A DNA stretch of 64,000 bases from Kitasatospora xanthocidica (GTDB lineage: Bacteria; Actinomycetota; Actinomycetes; Streptomycetales; Streptomycetaceae): assembly GCF_014656195.1 (NCBI RefSeq), contig NZ_BNBY01000018.1, positions 112,022-176,021 of the forward strand. The letters run 5' to 3'. The translations under genes and the position numbers were made by a program. Within the stretch, counting starts at the first letter, position 1. Every line of letters begins with the position of its first letter. Below, in pieces: positions 49,749-58,203 of the stretch. Below the pieces are notes generated by a model that saw only the letters and a program-made list of their open reading frames with translations, ran no database searches and was not told the DNA's origin.

Positions 49749-51068
49749 TCAGCCGGCGTTCGCACCCGCCCGCTTCGACGGCTCGGCCACCGGGCCGGCC
49801 GCCGGAACCGCCGGCGTCCCCAGCGCCGCCAGCCGGCGCAGGCTCGCCCGGCGCTGGAGCGCGCCGAGGCCGACGGTCGCCGCGCCGAGTCCCAGCCAGC
49901 CCACCGGGCCGGCCGCCATCACCACTCCGGTGAGCAGCAGCGGGCCGGCCGACTTCTGCACCGACTGGGACATCCCGGCCACCCCCAGGTAGGAGGCCCG
50001 GGCGCCCGGCGGCGCCAGGACGACCGCCAGCTCCCAGGAGCTCACCGACCGCATCAGCTCGGCCAGGGTGACCAGCATCGCGGCGGCCAGCAGCGCGATC
50101 GAGGCCGTCCACGGCCCGGCGCCGGTGGCGAGCACGATCAGCAGGCAGCTGCCGAGCAGCGTCGCCCCGTACCAGCGCACGGCCGCGGCCGCTCCGCGCG
50201 GGCCCTCCGCGAGCGTCGAGACGCGCAGTTGCAGCAGCACCACGAGCACGGTGTTGAGGACCAGGAAGACCGGGACGACGGCGTGCGGCGCGCCGGTGTG
50301 GTGGACGAGCCAGAGCGGCAGGCCCACGTTGAGGATCGAGTCGTCGAGGTTCAGCGGCATGTCCAGCAGGACGAACAGCAGGTAGCCCTTGTCCCGCCAG
50401 GGGCTGGGTGCGGCGTCCGGCCCGGCCGCGGGCTGCCCGCCGGGGCCGGCGGGCGCCGTGACCAGCCCGCGCCCGGCCGGTTCCCGGGTGCGCCAGACCA
50501 GCGCCGCGGCCAGGACGAAGGAGAGCGCGTTGGCCAGGATCAGCGTCCGGTAGGCGGCCGTGGTGCCGACGGCCAGGCCGACCGCCGAGACGCCCGCTCC
50601 GAGCGCGTACCCGGCGTTGGCCACACTGCGGAACAGCGCCTGGTAGGTGCTGCGCCGCTCGCCCGCGACCCGGGTGGCGAACAGCATCTCCAGGGTCTTG
50701 GCGGCCCGCTCGGCCAGGCAGGTCAGGGCGACCACCGGGAGCAGCGCCGCGAAGTCGTCGACGACCAGCAGCAGGCCCATGGTCCCGATCCGCAGCAGGT
50801 GGCAGCCGATCAGCAGCCACCTCACGGGCACCCGCTCGGCCGCCCGTCCGGCCAGCGGGGATCCGGCGATCCCGGCCACCGCGCCCACCCCGAGCAGCAG
50901 TCCGAGCCGTCCGGCGTCCATCCCGCACACGTAGGTGAAGTAGAGCACCGAGGCGGCTGCCCACACCCCGGTGCCGGTCCGGTCGACGCACTGCGCCATC
51001 AGCATGATCCGCGCGTCGCGCCCGCCCGGTGGCTTCCGCAGCTGCGCCATCAGTCCGTTCCCCCGCAT
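49749..51068 (-). CDS. MFS transporter
   Basis: 439 aa, about 12 membrane segments in two halves, with the central loop Pro/Gly/Ala-rich (GPGGQPAAGPDAAPSP). The loop 2-3 pattern is AGSPLAGRAAERVPVRW. I start at ATG 51068 (CAGGGGC upstream); ATG 51050 is also possible, while ATG 51110 lies inside the operator and is unlikely. It converges with the FtsX gene (GCCGGC hairpin at 49738-49758) and is divergent from the condensation-domain protein. An exporter for that protein's product is a reasonable guess. Confidence 0.86.
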   Translation of the reverse strand: MRGNGLMAQLRKPPGGRDARIMLMAQCVDRTGTGVWAAASVLYFTYVCGMDAGRLGLLLGVGAVAGIAGSPLAGRAAERVPVRWLLIGCHLLRIGTMGLLLVVDDFAALLPVVALTCLAERAAKTLEMLFATRVAGERRSTYQALFRSVANAGYALGAGVSAVGLAVGTTAAYRTLILANALSFVLAAALVWRTREPAGRGLVTAPAGPGGQPAAGPDAAPSPWRDKGYLLFVLLDMPLNLDDSILNVGLPLWLVHHTGAPHAVVPVFLVLNTVLVVLLQLRVSTLAEGPRGAAAAVRWYGATLLGSCLLIVLATGAGPWTASIALLAAAMLVTLAELMRSVSSWELAVVLAPPGARASYLGVAGMSQSVQKSAGPLLLTGVVMAAGPVGWLGLGAATVGLGALQRRASLRRLAALGTPAVPAAGPVAEPSKRAGANAG

Positions 51069-51098
51069 GGCAGGCCCCTGTCGCGTGATCACCGTCAA

Positions 51099-51127
51099 TC
51101 TCGACATCAAGATACTTCATGTCGAGA
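51099..51127. promoter_or_regulatory. Inverted-repeat operator upstream of the MFS gene
   Basis: TCTCGACAT (51099-51107) and ATGTCGAGA (51119-51127) are perfect 9-bp arms around CAAGATACTTC. The A+T-rich centre resembles MarR/TetR-type sites. No dedicated regulator gene is adjacent. Confidence 0.65.
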
Positions 51128-51275
51128 GACCTACGGAACCCCCACCCGAACCACCACCCCGGGGGCCGGGCCCTCGACGCGCGGCGGGCGGTACGCCACA
51201 CTCTCCCCAGCAGCACCCCGCGCTCCCAACGCACCGGCACGACGTCATGACCACCGCCCTACGGAGAGCCTCACG

Positions 51276-52706
51276 GTGAGCACTCGTCAACTGCTGGAGA
51301 TCGCCTTCTCGTCCGGACGGTCCGGGTCCGGACCGGCCACCTGGGGCCAACAGGCCATCTGGGACGCCGTACGCCGACTGCCCCCGGCCGACGCGCCGCG
51401 CTACAACATCACCACGGCGGCGCCGCTGGACCCCGGACTGCCGCTGCCCGTCGTGCTCGGCGCACTGGAGCAGCTGCTGCACCTGCACGACTCACTGCAC
51501 ACCCGACTGCTCCCGGACGGGGACGGGCGGCTGCGCCAGGTCGTCGACCCGGCAGGGGTCCTGTCCGTCGAACTGGCGGACGCCGCCGGAGCCGACGACC
51601 CGGGCGAGCTCGGCGCCCGGCTGCACGCGGAACTGGCGGCCCGCGCGTTCGACACCGGCGAGCAGTGGCCGATCCGGGTCGGCGTGGTGACAGTGGACGG
51701 ACTGGCCCGGCACATCAGCCTGGTGCTCTCCCACACCGCGGTCGACGGCTCCGGCATGAGCCGGCTGGTCGCGGACCTGACCGCACTCAGCCTCGGCACC
51801 TCCCCGGAGGAGCTGGCGAAGCTCCGCGAACCCGGCCGACAGCCGCTGGAGGAGGCCGAGTTCCAGACCTCCGAGCGCGGCGTCCGCCGGGACGTGGGCG
51901 CCCGCAAGCAGTTCGTCCGCAAGCTGCGGCTCGGACCGCCGCGACTGTTCCCACCGACCGCCCAGGACCCGCTCTCCCCACCCCCGGCCGCCACGTTCCC
52001 GAACGCCGTGCTCCGCTCCCCCGCCCTGCCCCGGGCGGTCGAGCGGGTGGCCGGCGCTCACCGGGTGAGCACTTCCTCCGTCCTGCTCGCCGCGGCGGCC
52101 ACGATGACCGCCCGGCTCGCCGGGACGACCGAGGCCGTGCTGAACGTCGTGGTCAACAACCGCTTCCTGCCCGAGCTGACCAACGCGGTGAGCGTGGTCG
52201 CCGGCGACGGCCTGTTCCACCTCCCGGACGCCGGCGCGGAGTTCGGCGAGGTGGTGCGCCGCACCCACGCCGCCGCGATCGGCACCTACCGCCACGCCTA
52301 CTACGACAAGCTCGCGCTGGCCGCCGAGATCGCGGCCGCGACCGCCGAGGGGGTCGAACTCGCCGACCGCTCCTGCGTGTTCAACGACACCCGGGAGCTG
52401 GTCCCGGCCGCCCCCGACCCCGGCGACGGCCCCACCCCCGACCCCGGCGACGACCGGACCACACTCAGCTGGCCGGTGGAGTTCGAACCGCGCCCCGGCC
52501 TGACCTACGCCCTGGACGCCCTGCAGTCCCCCGAGGCGCTGAGCCTCACCATGACGGCGGACCCGTCCGTGCTCCCGCGCCCCGCGATGGAGCGATTCCT
52601 GTACGGCATGGAAGAGTTGATCCTCACCGAGGCCGGCGCGGCAGCCGGAACGGAGACGGCGGCCACGGCCGCGACGGCAGCCACCGGAGCAGCCGCCGAG
52701 GCTTGA
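51276..52706 (+). CDS. Free-standing NRPS condensation-domain-like protein
   Basis: 476 aa, one condensation/acyltransferase domain with no adenylation or carrier domain. The catalytic motif reads S152-H-T-A-V-D-G158: the second His and Asp-Gly of HHxxxDG are kept, the first His is Ser. The N-terminal SGPATWGQQAIWDAVRRLP matches the C1 region, and CVFNDTRELVP lies near the latch. The last 25 residues are Ala/Thr repeats. GTG 51276 has ACGGAGAG upstream. Possible roles are amide or ester formation with a carrier-bound or CoA acyl group. The divergent MFS gene suggests a secreted product. Confidence 0.82.
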   Translation: MSTRQLLEIAFSSGRSGSGPATWGQQAIWDAVRRLPPADAPRYNITTAAPLDPGLPLPVVLGALEQLLHLHDSLHTRLLPDGDGRLRQVVDPAGVLSVELADAAGADDPGELGARLHAELAARAFDTGEQWPIRVGVVTVDGLARHISLVLSHTAVDGSGMSRLVADLTALSLGTSPEELAKLREPGRQPLEEAEFQTSERGVRRDVGARKQFVRKLRLGPPRLFPPTAQDPLSPPPAATFPNAVLRSPALPRAVERVAGAHRVSTSSVLLAAAATMTARLAGTTEAVLNVVVNNRFLPELTNAVSVVAGDGLFHLPDAGAEFGEVVRRTHAAAIGTYRHAYYDKLALAAEIAAATAEGVELADRSCVFNDTRELVPAAPDPGDGPTPDPGDDRTTLSWPVEFEPRPGLTYALDALQSPEALSLTMTADPSVLPRPAMERFLYGMEELILTEAGAAAGTETAATAATAATGAAAEA

Positions 52707-52727
52707 ACCTGACACCGGTGTCAAGTT
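52706..52727. promoter_or_regulatory. Palindromic operator at the Old Yellow Enzyme start
   Basis: TGACACCGGTGTCA (52710-52723) is a perfect palindrome, and AAC/GTT extend it to 22 bp with one mismatch pair. CTGACA within it, a 19-nt spacer and TACCGG (52734-52739) would give a MerR-type promoter placing the mRNA start at or next to the ATG. The regulator is not in the window. Confidence 0.68.
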
Positions 52728-52740
52728 TTACCGTACCGGC

Positions 52741-53829
52741 ATGACCACCACCACGGAATCCCTGCTCAGCCCGTACCGCCTCGGCTCGCTCGACCTCCCC
52801 AACCGCGTCGTCATGGCCCCGATGACGCGCTACCGGGCCGCCGAGGACGGTACGCCGCTGCCCGTCGTCGCCGAGTACTACGCCCAGCGCGCGAGCGCCG
52901 GCCTGATCGTCACCGAGGGCATCTGGCCCAGCAGCCGGGGCCAGTCCGGCTGGCGGCTGCCCGGCCTGGAGACGCCCGCGCACACGGCCGGCTGGCGCAC
53001 GGTCACCCAGGCCGTGCACGCGGCCGGCGGGCGCGTCGTCGCCCAGCTGATGCACGGCGGCCGTCAGGGCCACCCGCTCAACCGGCTGCTCGGCGACCTG
53101 CCGGCCGGCCCCTCGGCCGTCCCCGCGCCGGGCCCGGTGCACGTCAAGGACGGCGCCAAGGCGGCGGCCGTCACCCCGCGCGAGATGACCCGCGAGGAGA
53201 TCCGCCAGGCGATCGCCGACCACGTCGACGCCGCCCGCAACGCACTCGACGCCGGCTTCGACGCCGTCGAACTGCACGGCGCCAACTCCTACCTGATCCA
53301 CCAGTTCCTCGCCGACAACACCAACCTGCGCACCGACGAGTACGGCCCCGGCACCCTCACCGGCCGGCTGCGCTTCCCGATCGAGCTGGTCACGGCGGTC
53401 GCGGACGCGATCGGCCCGGACCGGCTCGGCCTGCGACTCTCCCCCGGCAACCCGCAGTTCGGCATGCACGAGGCCGACCCGGCGCCGGTCTACCGGGCGC
53501 TGCTCCCCGAGCTGGACGGCCTCGGCCTGGCCTACCTCCACCTCACCGACAACGACGACTACCCGGCGCTGGCCGACCTGCGCCCCCGCTGGTCCGGCCC
53601 ACTGATCGCCAACGTCGGGGAGAACCGCGCCCCCACCGACCGGGAGCGCGGCGAGGCGGTACTGGCCGCCGGGCTGGCCGACCTGGTCTCCTACGGCCGC
53701 GCCTTCATCGCCAACCCCGACCTGCCGGAACGGTTCGCCGCCCACGCCCCACTCACCCCCGTCGACCCGACACACCTCTACGGCCAGACGGCGACCGGCT
53801 TCACCGACTACCCGAAGCTCACCGACTGA
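52741..53829 (+). CDS. Old Yellow Enzyme family alkene reductase (NemA/XenA-like)
   Basis: 362 aa FMN-dependent NADPH oxidoreductase reducing activated C=C bonds, nitro-esters or quinones. N-terminal LSPYRLGSLDLPNRVVMAPM is classic. HGANSYLIHQFL gives the His/Asn pair for substrate binding, and GRAFIANPDLPERF closes the FMN site. No Shine-Dalgarno is seen before ATG, consistent with a leaderless mRNA from the palindromic promoter. Probably induced by electrophiles. Confidence 0.94.
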   Translation: MTTTTESLLSPYRLGSLDLPNRVVMAPMTRYRAAEDGTPLPVVAEYYAQRASAGLIVTEGIWPSSRGQSGWRLPGLETPAHTAGWRTVTQAVHAAGGRVVAQLMHGGRQGHPLNRLLGDLPAGPSAVPAPGPVHVKDGAKAAAVTPREMTREEIRQAIADHVDAARNALDAGFDAVELHGANSYLIHQFLADNTNLRTDEYGPGTLTGRLRFPIELVTAVADAIGPDRLGLRLSPGNPQFGMHEADPAPVYRALLPELDGLGLAYLHLTDNDDYPALADLRPRWSGPLIANVGENRAPTDRERGEAVLAAGLADLVSYGRAFIANPDLPERFAAHAPLTPVDPTHLYGQTATGFTDYPKLTD

Positions 53830-53894
53830 CCGGAGCCCACCGACCCGCCGAAGACCCACCAGAAGACCCGCCGCCCGGTCCTACCCTGGAGCCC

Positions 53895-54863
53895 ATGCGG
53901 ATCCTCGTCCTCGGCGGTACCTCCTTCGTCGGCCGCGCGATCGCCGACGACGCCCTGCGCGGCGGCGCGGAGGTCACCCTGTTCAACCGCGGCCGGACCA
54001 ACCCCGGCCTGTTCCCCGACGCCCGCCACCTGCTCGGCGACCGCGACACCGGTGACCTCACCGCCCTGCGCGAGGGCCACTGGGACGCCGTGGTGGACGT
54101 CAGCGGCTACCACCCGCACCAGGTCGACCGGGCCGCGGCCGTCCTCGGCGACCGGGTCGGCCGCTACCTCTTCGTCTCCAGCCACGCCGTCTACGCCCAG
54201 GACGGGCTCGCCCCGGGCTCGGACGAGTCCGCCCCGCTCCGCGCCCCGCTGCGCGAGGCCGAGGAGCTCACCGAGGAGACCTACGGCCGGCTCAAGGTCG
54301 CCTGCGAGGAGGCCGTCACCGCCCGCTACGGCGACCGGGCGACGATCGTGCGGCCCGGAAAGGTGGCCGGGCCGCACGACGGGCAACGCGGGCTCACGTA
54401 CTGGGCGCGCCGGGCGGCGCGGGGCGGCCGGACCGCCCTGCCCGGCCGCCCGGAGCAGCCGGTCCAGCTGGTCGACGCGCGGGACCTGGCCCGGCTGGTG
54501 CTCCGGCTGGTCGAGGACGGCCGGCCGGGCGCCTTCCACGCCGTCGGCCCGGCCGAGCCGACCACCCTGGGCGGGCTGATCGCCACCTGCGCGGAGGTCG
54601 CGGGCACCGAGGTGGAGGTCGTCCCGGTGCCGCCGGAGACGGCGCCGCCGCCGTTCTTCCCGCTGGTCCGGGCCGAGCCGCTCTGGCCGGGCCAGCAGCG
54701 CGACCCGGCCAGAGCCCGGGCCGCCGGCCTGCCGGCGACGCCGCTCGCCGTCACCGTCGCCGACGTGCTCGCCTGGGACCGGGGCCGCGGCGAGCCGCCG
54801 CTCGGCCACGGCTTCACCGTCGAGCAGGAGGCCCGGGCCCTGGCCGAGGCGGACGCCCGATGA
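53895..54863 (+). CDS. NAD-dependent epimerase/reductase (extended SDR)
   Basis: 322 aa. The nucleotide-binding motif is RILVLGGTSFVGRAIADDAL (G-x-x-G-x-x-G at 7-13). Instead of the usual Y-x-x-x-K, the segment EETYGRLKVACEEAV keeps Tyr and Lys with the right spacing (Y-G-R-L-K). FVSSHAVYAQDG supplies the Ser. Resembles sugar-epimerase-like reductases of actinomycetes. The stop overlaps the next start (ATGA). Substrate unknown. Confidence 0.86.
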   Translation: MRILVLGGTSFVGRAIADDALRGGAEVTLFNRGRTNPGLFPDARHLLGDRDTGDLTALREGHWDAVVDVSGYHPHQVDRAAAVLGDRVGRYLFVSSHAVYAQDGLAPGSDESAPLRAPLREAEELTEETYGRLKVACEEAVTARYGDRATIVRPGKVAGPHDGQRGLTYWARRAARGGRTALPGRPEQPVQLVDARDLARLVLRLVEDGRPGAFHAVGPAEPTTLGGLIATCAEVAGTEVEVVPVPPETAPPPFFPLVRAEPLWPGQQRDPARARAAGLPATPLAVTVADVLAWDRGRGEPPLGHGFTVEQEARALAEADAR

Positions 54864-55438
54864 CCACCGGGCCCCTCTCCCCGCGCATCACCGCCATGCG
54901 CCCCGAGCACGCCGAGGCCGTCCTGGCGATCTTCCGCGCCGGCATCGACACCGGCGACGCCACCTTCGAGACCACCGCCCCCACCTGGGCGGCCTTCGAC
55001 GCCGCCAAGCTCCCGGACCACCGCCTGGTGGCCCTCGGCCCCGCAACCCCCGCAACCCGCAGAACCCCCGGAGTCCCCGGAGTCCCCGAAACCCCCGACG
55101 CCCCCGACGCCCCCGACCACGTCCTCGGCTGGGCCGCCGTCTCCCCGGTCTCGGGCCGTCGCGCCTACGCGGGTGTGGTCGAGCACTCCGTCTACGTCGA
55201 CCCGGCCGCGCGGGGCCTGGGTGTCGGACACGCCCTGCTCGAAGCCCTGGTGGCCTCCACCGACGCCGCCGGGATCTGGACCGTGCAGGCCGGTGTCTTC
55301 CCCGAGAACACCGCGAGCCTCGCGCTCCACCGCCGGGCCGACTTCCGGGTGGTCGGCACCCGGGAGCGGATCGGCCGGCTGGACGGCCGCTGGCGTGACG
55401 TCCTCCTGCTGGAGCGGCGCAGCCCGGCCGTGGACTGA
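54860..55438 (+). CDS. GNAT acetyltransferase, phosphinothricin-acetyltransferase family
   Basis: 192 aa. Starts with the Pat-type ITAMRPEHAEAVLAIFRAGI and has the acetyl-CoA loop VDPAARGLGVGHALLEALV. A low-complexity insertion (about residues 60-88, PATPATRRTPGVPGVPETP and on) is encoded by tandem CCCCCGACG/CCCCGGAGT units at 55045-55120. It sits where Pat proteins have a short loop. The fold should tolerate it. Could acetylate phosphinothricin-like compounds or methionine sulfoximine; unproven. Confidence 0.85.
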   Translation: MTTGPLSPRITAMRPEHAEAVLAIFRAGIDTGDATFETTAPTWAAFDAAKLPDHRLVALGPATPATRRTPGVPGVPETPDAPDAPDHVLGWAAVSPVSGRRAYAGVVEHSVYVDPAARGLGVGHALLEALVASTDAAGIWTVQAGVFPENTASLALHRRADFRVVGTRERIGRLDGRWRDVLLLERRSPAVD

Positions 55439-55576
55439 CCCGGCACACCCCCTTCCTGACCCGTTGTCAGTGCCACCCGCTATGGTCGGCCCCGAACGAT
55501 CCAGCACCACCAACGCACCGGCCCGGCACCACCACCGGCGCCACCAACACCACCACCCGCACCATCAGGGGGCACC

Positions 55577-56386
55577 ATGACCACACCGGGCACCACCCCG
55601 CTCACCACCGCCGACCTCGTGGAAGGCTGGCGCCGGGTGGGCGTCCGTGCGGGCATGGCGCTGATCGTGCACTCCTCGCTCTCCAGCCTCGGCCGGGTCG
55701 AGGGCGGCGCGGCGGCCGTGGTGGCCAGCCTGCGCGAGGCGGTCGGGCCGGCCGGCACCGTCGCGGCGCCCACCTTCACCACCGACACGGTCCGCGACCC
55801 GGCGCCCGGGCAGGGCGGCCCGCCGGGCCCCGAGCTCGCCGAACTCCGGGCCGCCGTCCCGCTGTTCCATCCCGGCCTGCCCTCCCGGACGGGCGCGGTG
55901 GCGGAGGCCCTGCGCGCCCTGCCGGAGAGCCTGCGCAGCACCCATCCGCAGGTTTCGGTGGCCGCCGTCGGGGCGCACGCCCGGGAGGTGACCGCCCGCC
56001 GGTCGCTCGGCTTCGCGGTCGGGCGGGAGTCGCCGTTCGGCGCCCTGCACGACCTGGGCGGCCATGTGCTGCTGGTCGGTGTCGGGCACAACCGCAACAC
56101 CTTCCTGCACTACGCCGAGACCTTCGCGCCCAACCGCCGGCTGAAGCTCCGCCGCTTCCCGATGGCGATCCAGGGCGAGCGGGTCTGGATCGAGGCGCCG
56201 GACGTGGGGGACGACAACGACACCCACTTCCCGGTGGTGGGGCGGGAGTTCGAGGAGCGGGCGGGCATCCGCGCGGTGCCGGTCGGGGCCGCGTCCTGCC
56301 GGCTGGTCCCGGTCCGCGACCTCATACCCTTCGCCGTCCGCCGCCTCACCGAGCTGCTGGCCGCGGACGGCCCGACCCCGGCGTAG
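55577..56386 (+). CDS. Aminoglycoside N(3)-acetyltransferase-like protein
   Basis: 269 aa, Antibiotic_NAT fold. Conserved parts are LIVHSSLSSLGRVEGGAAAV, VAAPTFTTDTVRDPAP, RSTHPQVSVAAVGAHA (catalytic His region) and LLVGVGHNRNTFLHYAE. All major AAC(3) blocks are present, so it could be a resistance or self-protection gene, though many chromosomal members have other amine substrates. The upstream gap (55439-55576) has TATGGT at 55481 as a possible -10 and CCA/CAC-rich repeats. Confidence 0.9.
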   Translation: MTTPGTTPLTTADLVEGWRRVGVRAGMALIVHSSLSSLGRVEGGAAAVVASLREAVGPAGTVAAPTFTTDTVRDPAPGQGGPPGPELAELRAAVPLFHPGLPSRTGAVAEALRALPESLRSTHPQVSVAAVGAHAREVTARRSLGFAVGRESPFGALHDLGGHVLLVGVGHNRNTFLHYAETFAPNRRLKLRRFPMAIQGERVWIEAPDVGDDNDTHFPVVGREFEERAGIRAVPVGAASCRLVPVRDLIPFAVRRLTELLAADGPTPA

Positions 56387-56505
56387 CCCGCCAGGAGCCA
56401 GGCCCACCAACGGCGTGGCCCGGCCGCCCGCCCGTTCCCGAACGGCCCGCCGGGCCACCCCCGGACCTCACCTCACCTCACGTCACCCCACCCCGCGCCC
56501 GGGCG

Positions 56506-58035
56506 TCAGTGCCTGCTGTCGTGAAGGGAGTTGGTCTCCTGGATCTTCTTCCAGGACTTGGGCTCCGCCGGCAGCTGCCCGTCGGCCCGGTCCGCGCCCG
56601 GCGCCAGCGAGGCCGCAGCGGCGGCGGTGCCCGCCGGCACCGGTCCGACGGCCGGCTTGGCGGGGGTGAACAGCCAGGTCTGGAAGAGGTCACCGAGCTT
56701 CTTGCCGGAGACCTTCTCCGCGTACGCCTGGAAGTCCTGGACGGTGGCGTTGCCGTAGCGGCGCTCGGTGGGCCAACCCTTCAGGATCTGGAAGAACTTC
56801 TCGTCGCCGACGGTGTTGCGCAGCGCCTGGATGGCCACCGCGCCCCGGTCGTACACGGCGCCCGAGAACTGGTTGTCGGCACCCGGGTCACCCGGCTTGA
56901 CGGTCCAGAACGCGTCGTCGGCCGGGTGCGAGGCGTAGATGTAGTCGGCCAGCTCCTGAGCGGTGCCCTCGTTCTCGTGCTCGGACCAGAGGAGCTGCGA
57001 GTACCGGGCGAAGCCCTCGTTCAGCCAGATGTCGCTCCAGCGCGCGACCGAGACGCTGTCGCCGTACCACTGGTGGGCCAGCTCGTGCACGACCACCGAG
57101 GTGTTGGTGCCCTTGGCGAACTGCCGGGGGCTGTAGAAGACCCGGGTCTGGCTCTCCAGCGCGTAGCCGGTGGGCACGTTGGGGACGTAGCCGCCGATCG
57201 AGCTGAACGGGTAGTCGCCGAAGTAGCCGCTCAGCCAGTCGACCAGTTCGCCGGTGCGCTCGACGCTGGCCCTGGCCGCGTCCGCGTTCTCGCCGAGGTC
57301 CTTGCTGTACGCGGTGTAGACGGGCAGCCCGCCGGCCGTGGTGTCCGTGGAGACGTCGAACTTGCCGACCGCGAGCGTGGCCAGATATGTCGCCTGGGGC
57401 TTGTTCTCGCGCCAGCTGTAGCGGGTCCAGCCGGCCGAGGAGGAGGTGCCGGTCAGGATGCCGTTGCTGATCACCTGGTTGCCGTCCGGCACCAGCACCG
57501 AGACGTCGAAGGTGGCCTTGTCACTGGGGTGGTCGTTGCTCGGGAACCACCACCACGCGCCCTCGGGCTCGCCGGCCGCCACCCCTCCGTCCGGCGTGCG
57601 CAGCCACGCGGTGAAGCCGTACTTCTTCACGGTGGACGGCACGCCCTTGTAGCGGACCACCACGGTGGCCTGGCTGCCCTTGGCGAGCGGCCGGGCGGGG
57701 GTGATCTCCAGCTCCTGCTCGCCGCTGGTCTTGAACGCCGCGGGCCGCCCGTTGACCCGGACCTCGGAGACGTTCAGCGCGAAGTCGAGGTTGAACCGGG
57801 AGAGGTCCTGGGTGGCGGTGGCCAGGATGGTGGTGGTGCCTTCGAGTTCGTCGGTGGCGGGCTGGTACTTCAGCCGGATGTCGTAGTGCGAGACGTTGTA
57901 TCCGCCGTTGCCGTAGGTCGGGTAGTAGGAGTCGCCCGCGCCGGCCGCGCCGGGTTGGAAGTCTGCTGCCGAGGCGGGGACGGCCAGGAACAGGCTCAGG
58001 GCACTGGCGGCGGAGACGATCAGCCTCTTGCGCAC
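56506..58035 (-). CDS. Secreted M1-family metallopeptidase
   Basis: 509 aa zinc aminopeptidase-like enzyme. Sec signal MRKRLIVSAASALSLFLAVP with cleavage after ASA. The N-terminal beta-domain spans about 30-210. The zinc site is H317-E-L-A-H321 with E340 in LNEGFARY, the exact HExxH-x18-E spacing. The C-terminal region ends around residue 465, and the last 40 residues are unconserved. GTG 58035 has GGAGGACCAC upstream. It lacks the long ERAP1-like C-terminal domain of cytosolic PepN, as is usual for secreted short M1 enzymes. Role: extracellular peptide use. Confidence 0.92.
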   Translation of the reverse strand: MRKRLIVSAASALSLFLAVPASAADFQPGAAGAGDSYYPTYGNGGYNVSHYDIRLKYQPATDELEGTTTILATATQDLSRFNLDFALNVSEVRVNGRPAAFKTSGEQELEITPARPLAKGSQATVVVRYKGVPSTVKKYGFTAWLRTPDGGVAAGEPEGAWWWFPSNDHPSDKATFDVSVLVPDGNQVISNGILTGTSSSAGWTRYSWRENKPQATYLATLAVGKFDVSTDTTAGGLPVYTAYSKDLGENADAARASVERTGELVDWLSGYFGDYPFSSIGGYVPNVPTGYALESQTRVFYSPRQFAKGTNTSVVVHELAHQWYGDSVSVARWSDIWLNEGFARYSQLLWSEHENEGTAQELADYIYASHPADDAFWTVKPGDPGADNQFSGAVYDRGAVAIQALRNTVGDEKFFQILKGWPTERRYGNATVQDFQAYAEKVSGKKLGDLFQTWLFTPAKPAVGPVPAGTAAAAASLAPGADRADGQLPAEPKSWKKIQETNSLHDSRH

Positions 58036-58143
58036 GTGGTCCTCCAGGGATCACCGGAACGATGGGTCGGATCGATCCTTGTCCCGGAGGCGCCTGTTCC
58101 ACTCCCTGATTGTGAGATGTTCATGAAAAGAAACGCGCCGAAA

Positions 58144-58176
58144 TGACACCGTCGCAGCAAGGCCGCGACGGTGTCA
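58144..58176 (-). terminator. Terminator of the rhodanese gene
   Basis: TGACACCGTCGC (58144-58155) pairs perfectly with GCGACGGTGTCA (58165-58176) around a 9-nt loop. On the minus strand the stem is followed by a T-rich stretch ending TTTCTTTT. Confidence 0.75.
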
Positions 58177-58203
58177 CATCACCACACCCACCCCACCAGT
58201 ACC

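Noticed and set aside
51247..51279. 10-codon ORF (MTTALRRASR) overlapping the condensation gene start by GTGA
   Set aside because: No ribosome site and no biased codon; probably chance, since ACGGAGAG already serves the GTG start.
55490..55570. CCA/CAC-rich repeats before the AAC(3)-like gene, considered as a regulatory array
   Set aside because: Simple-sequence bias only; no dyad symmetry or constant period.
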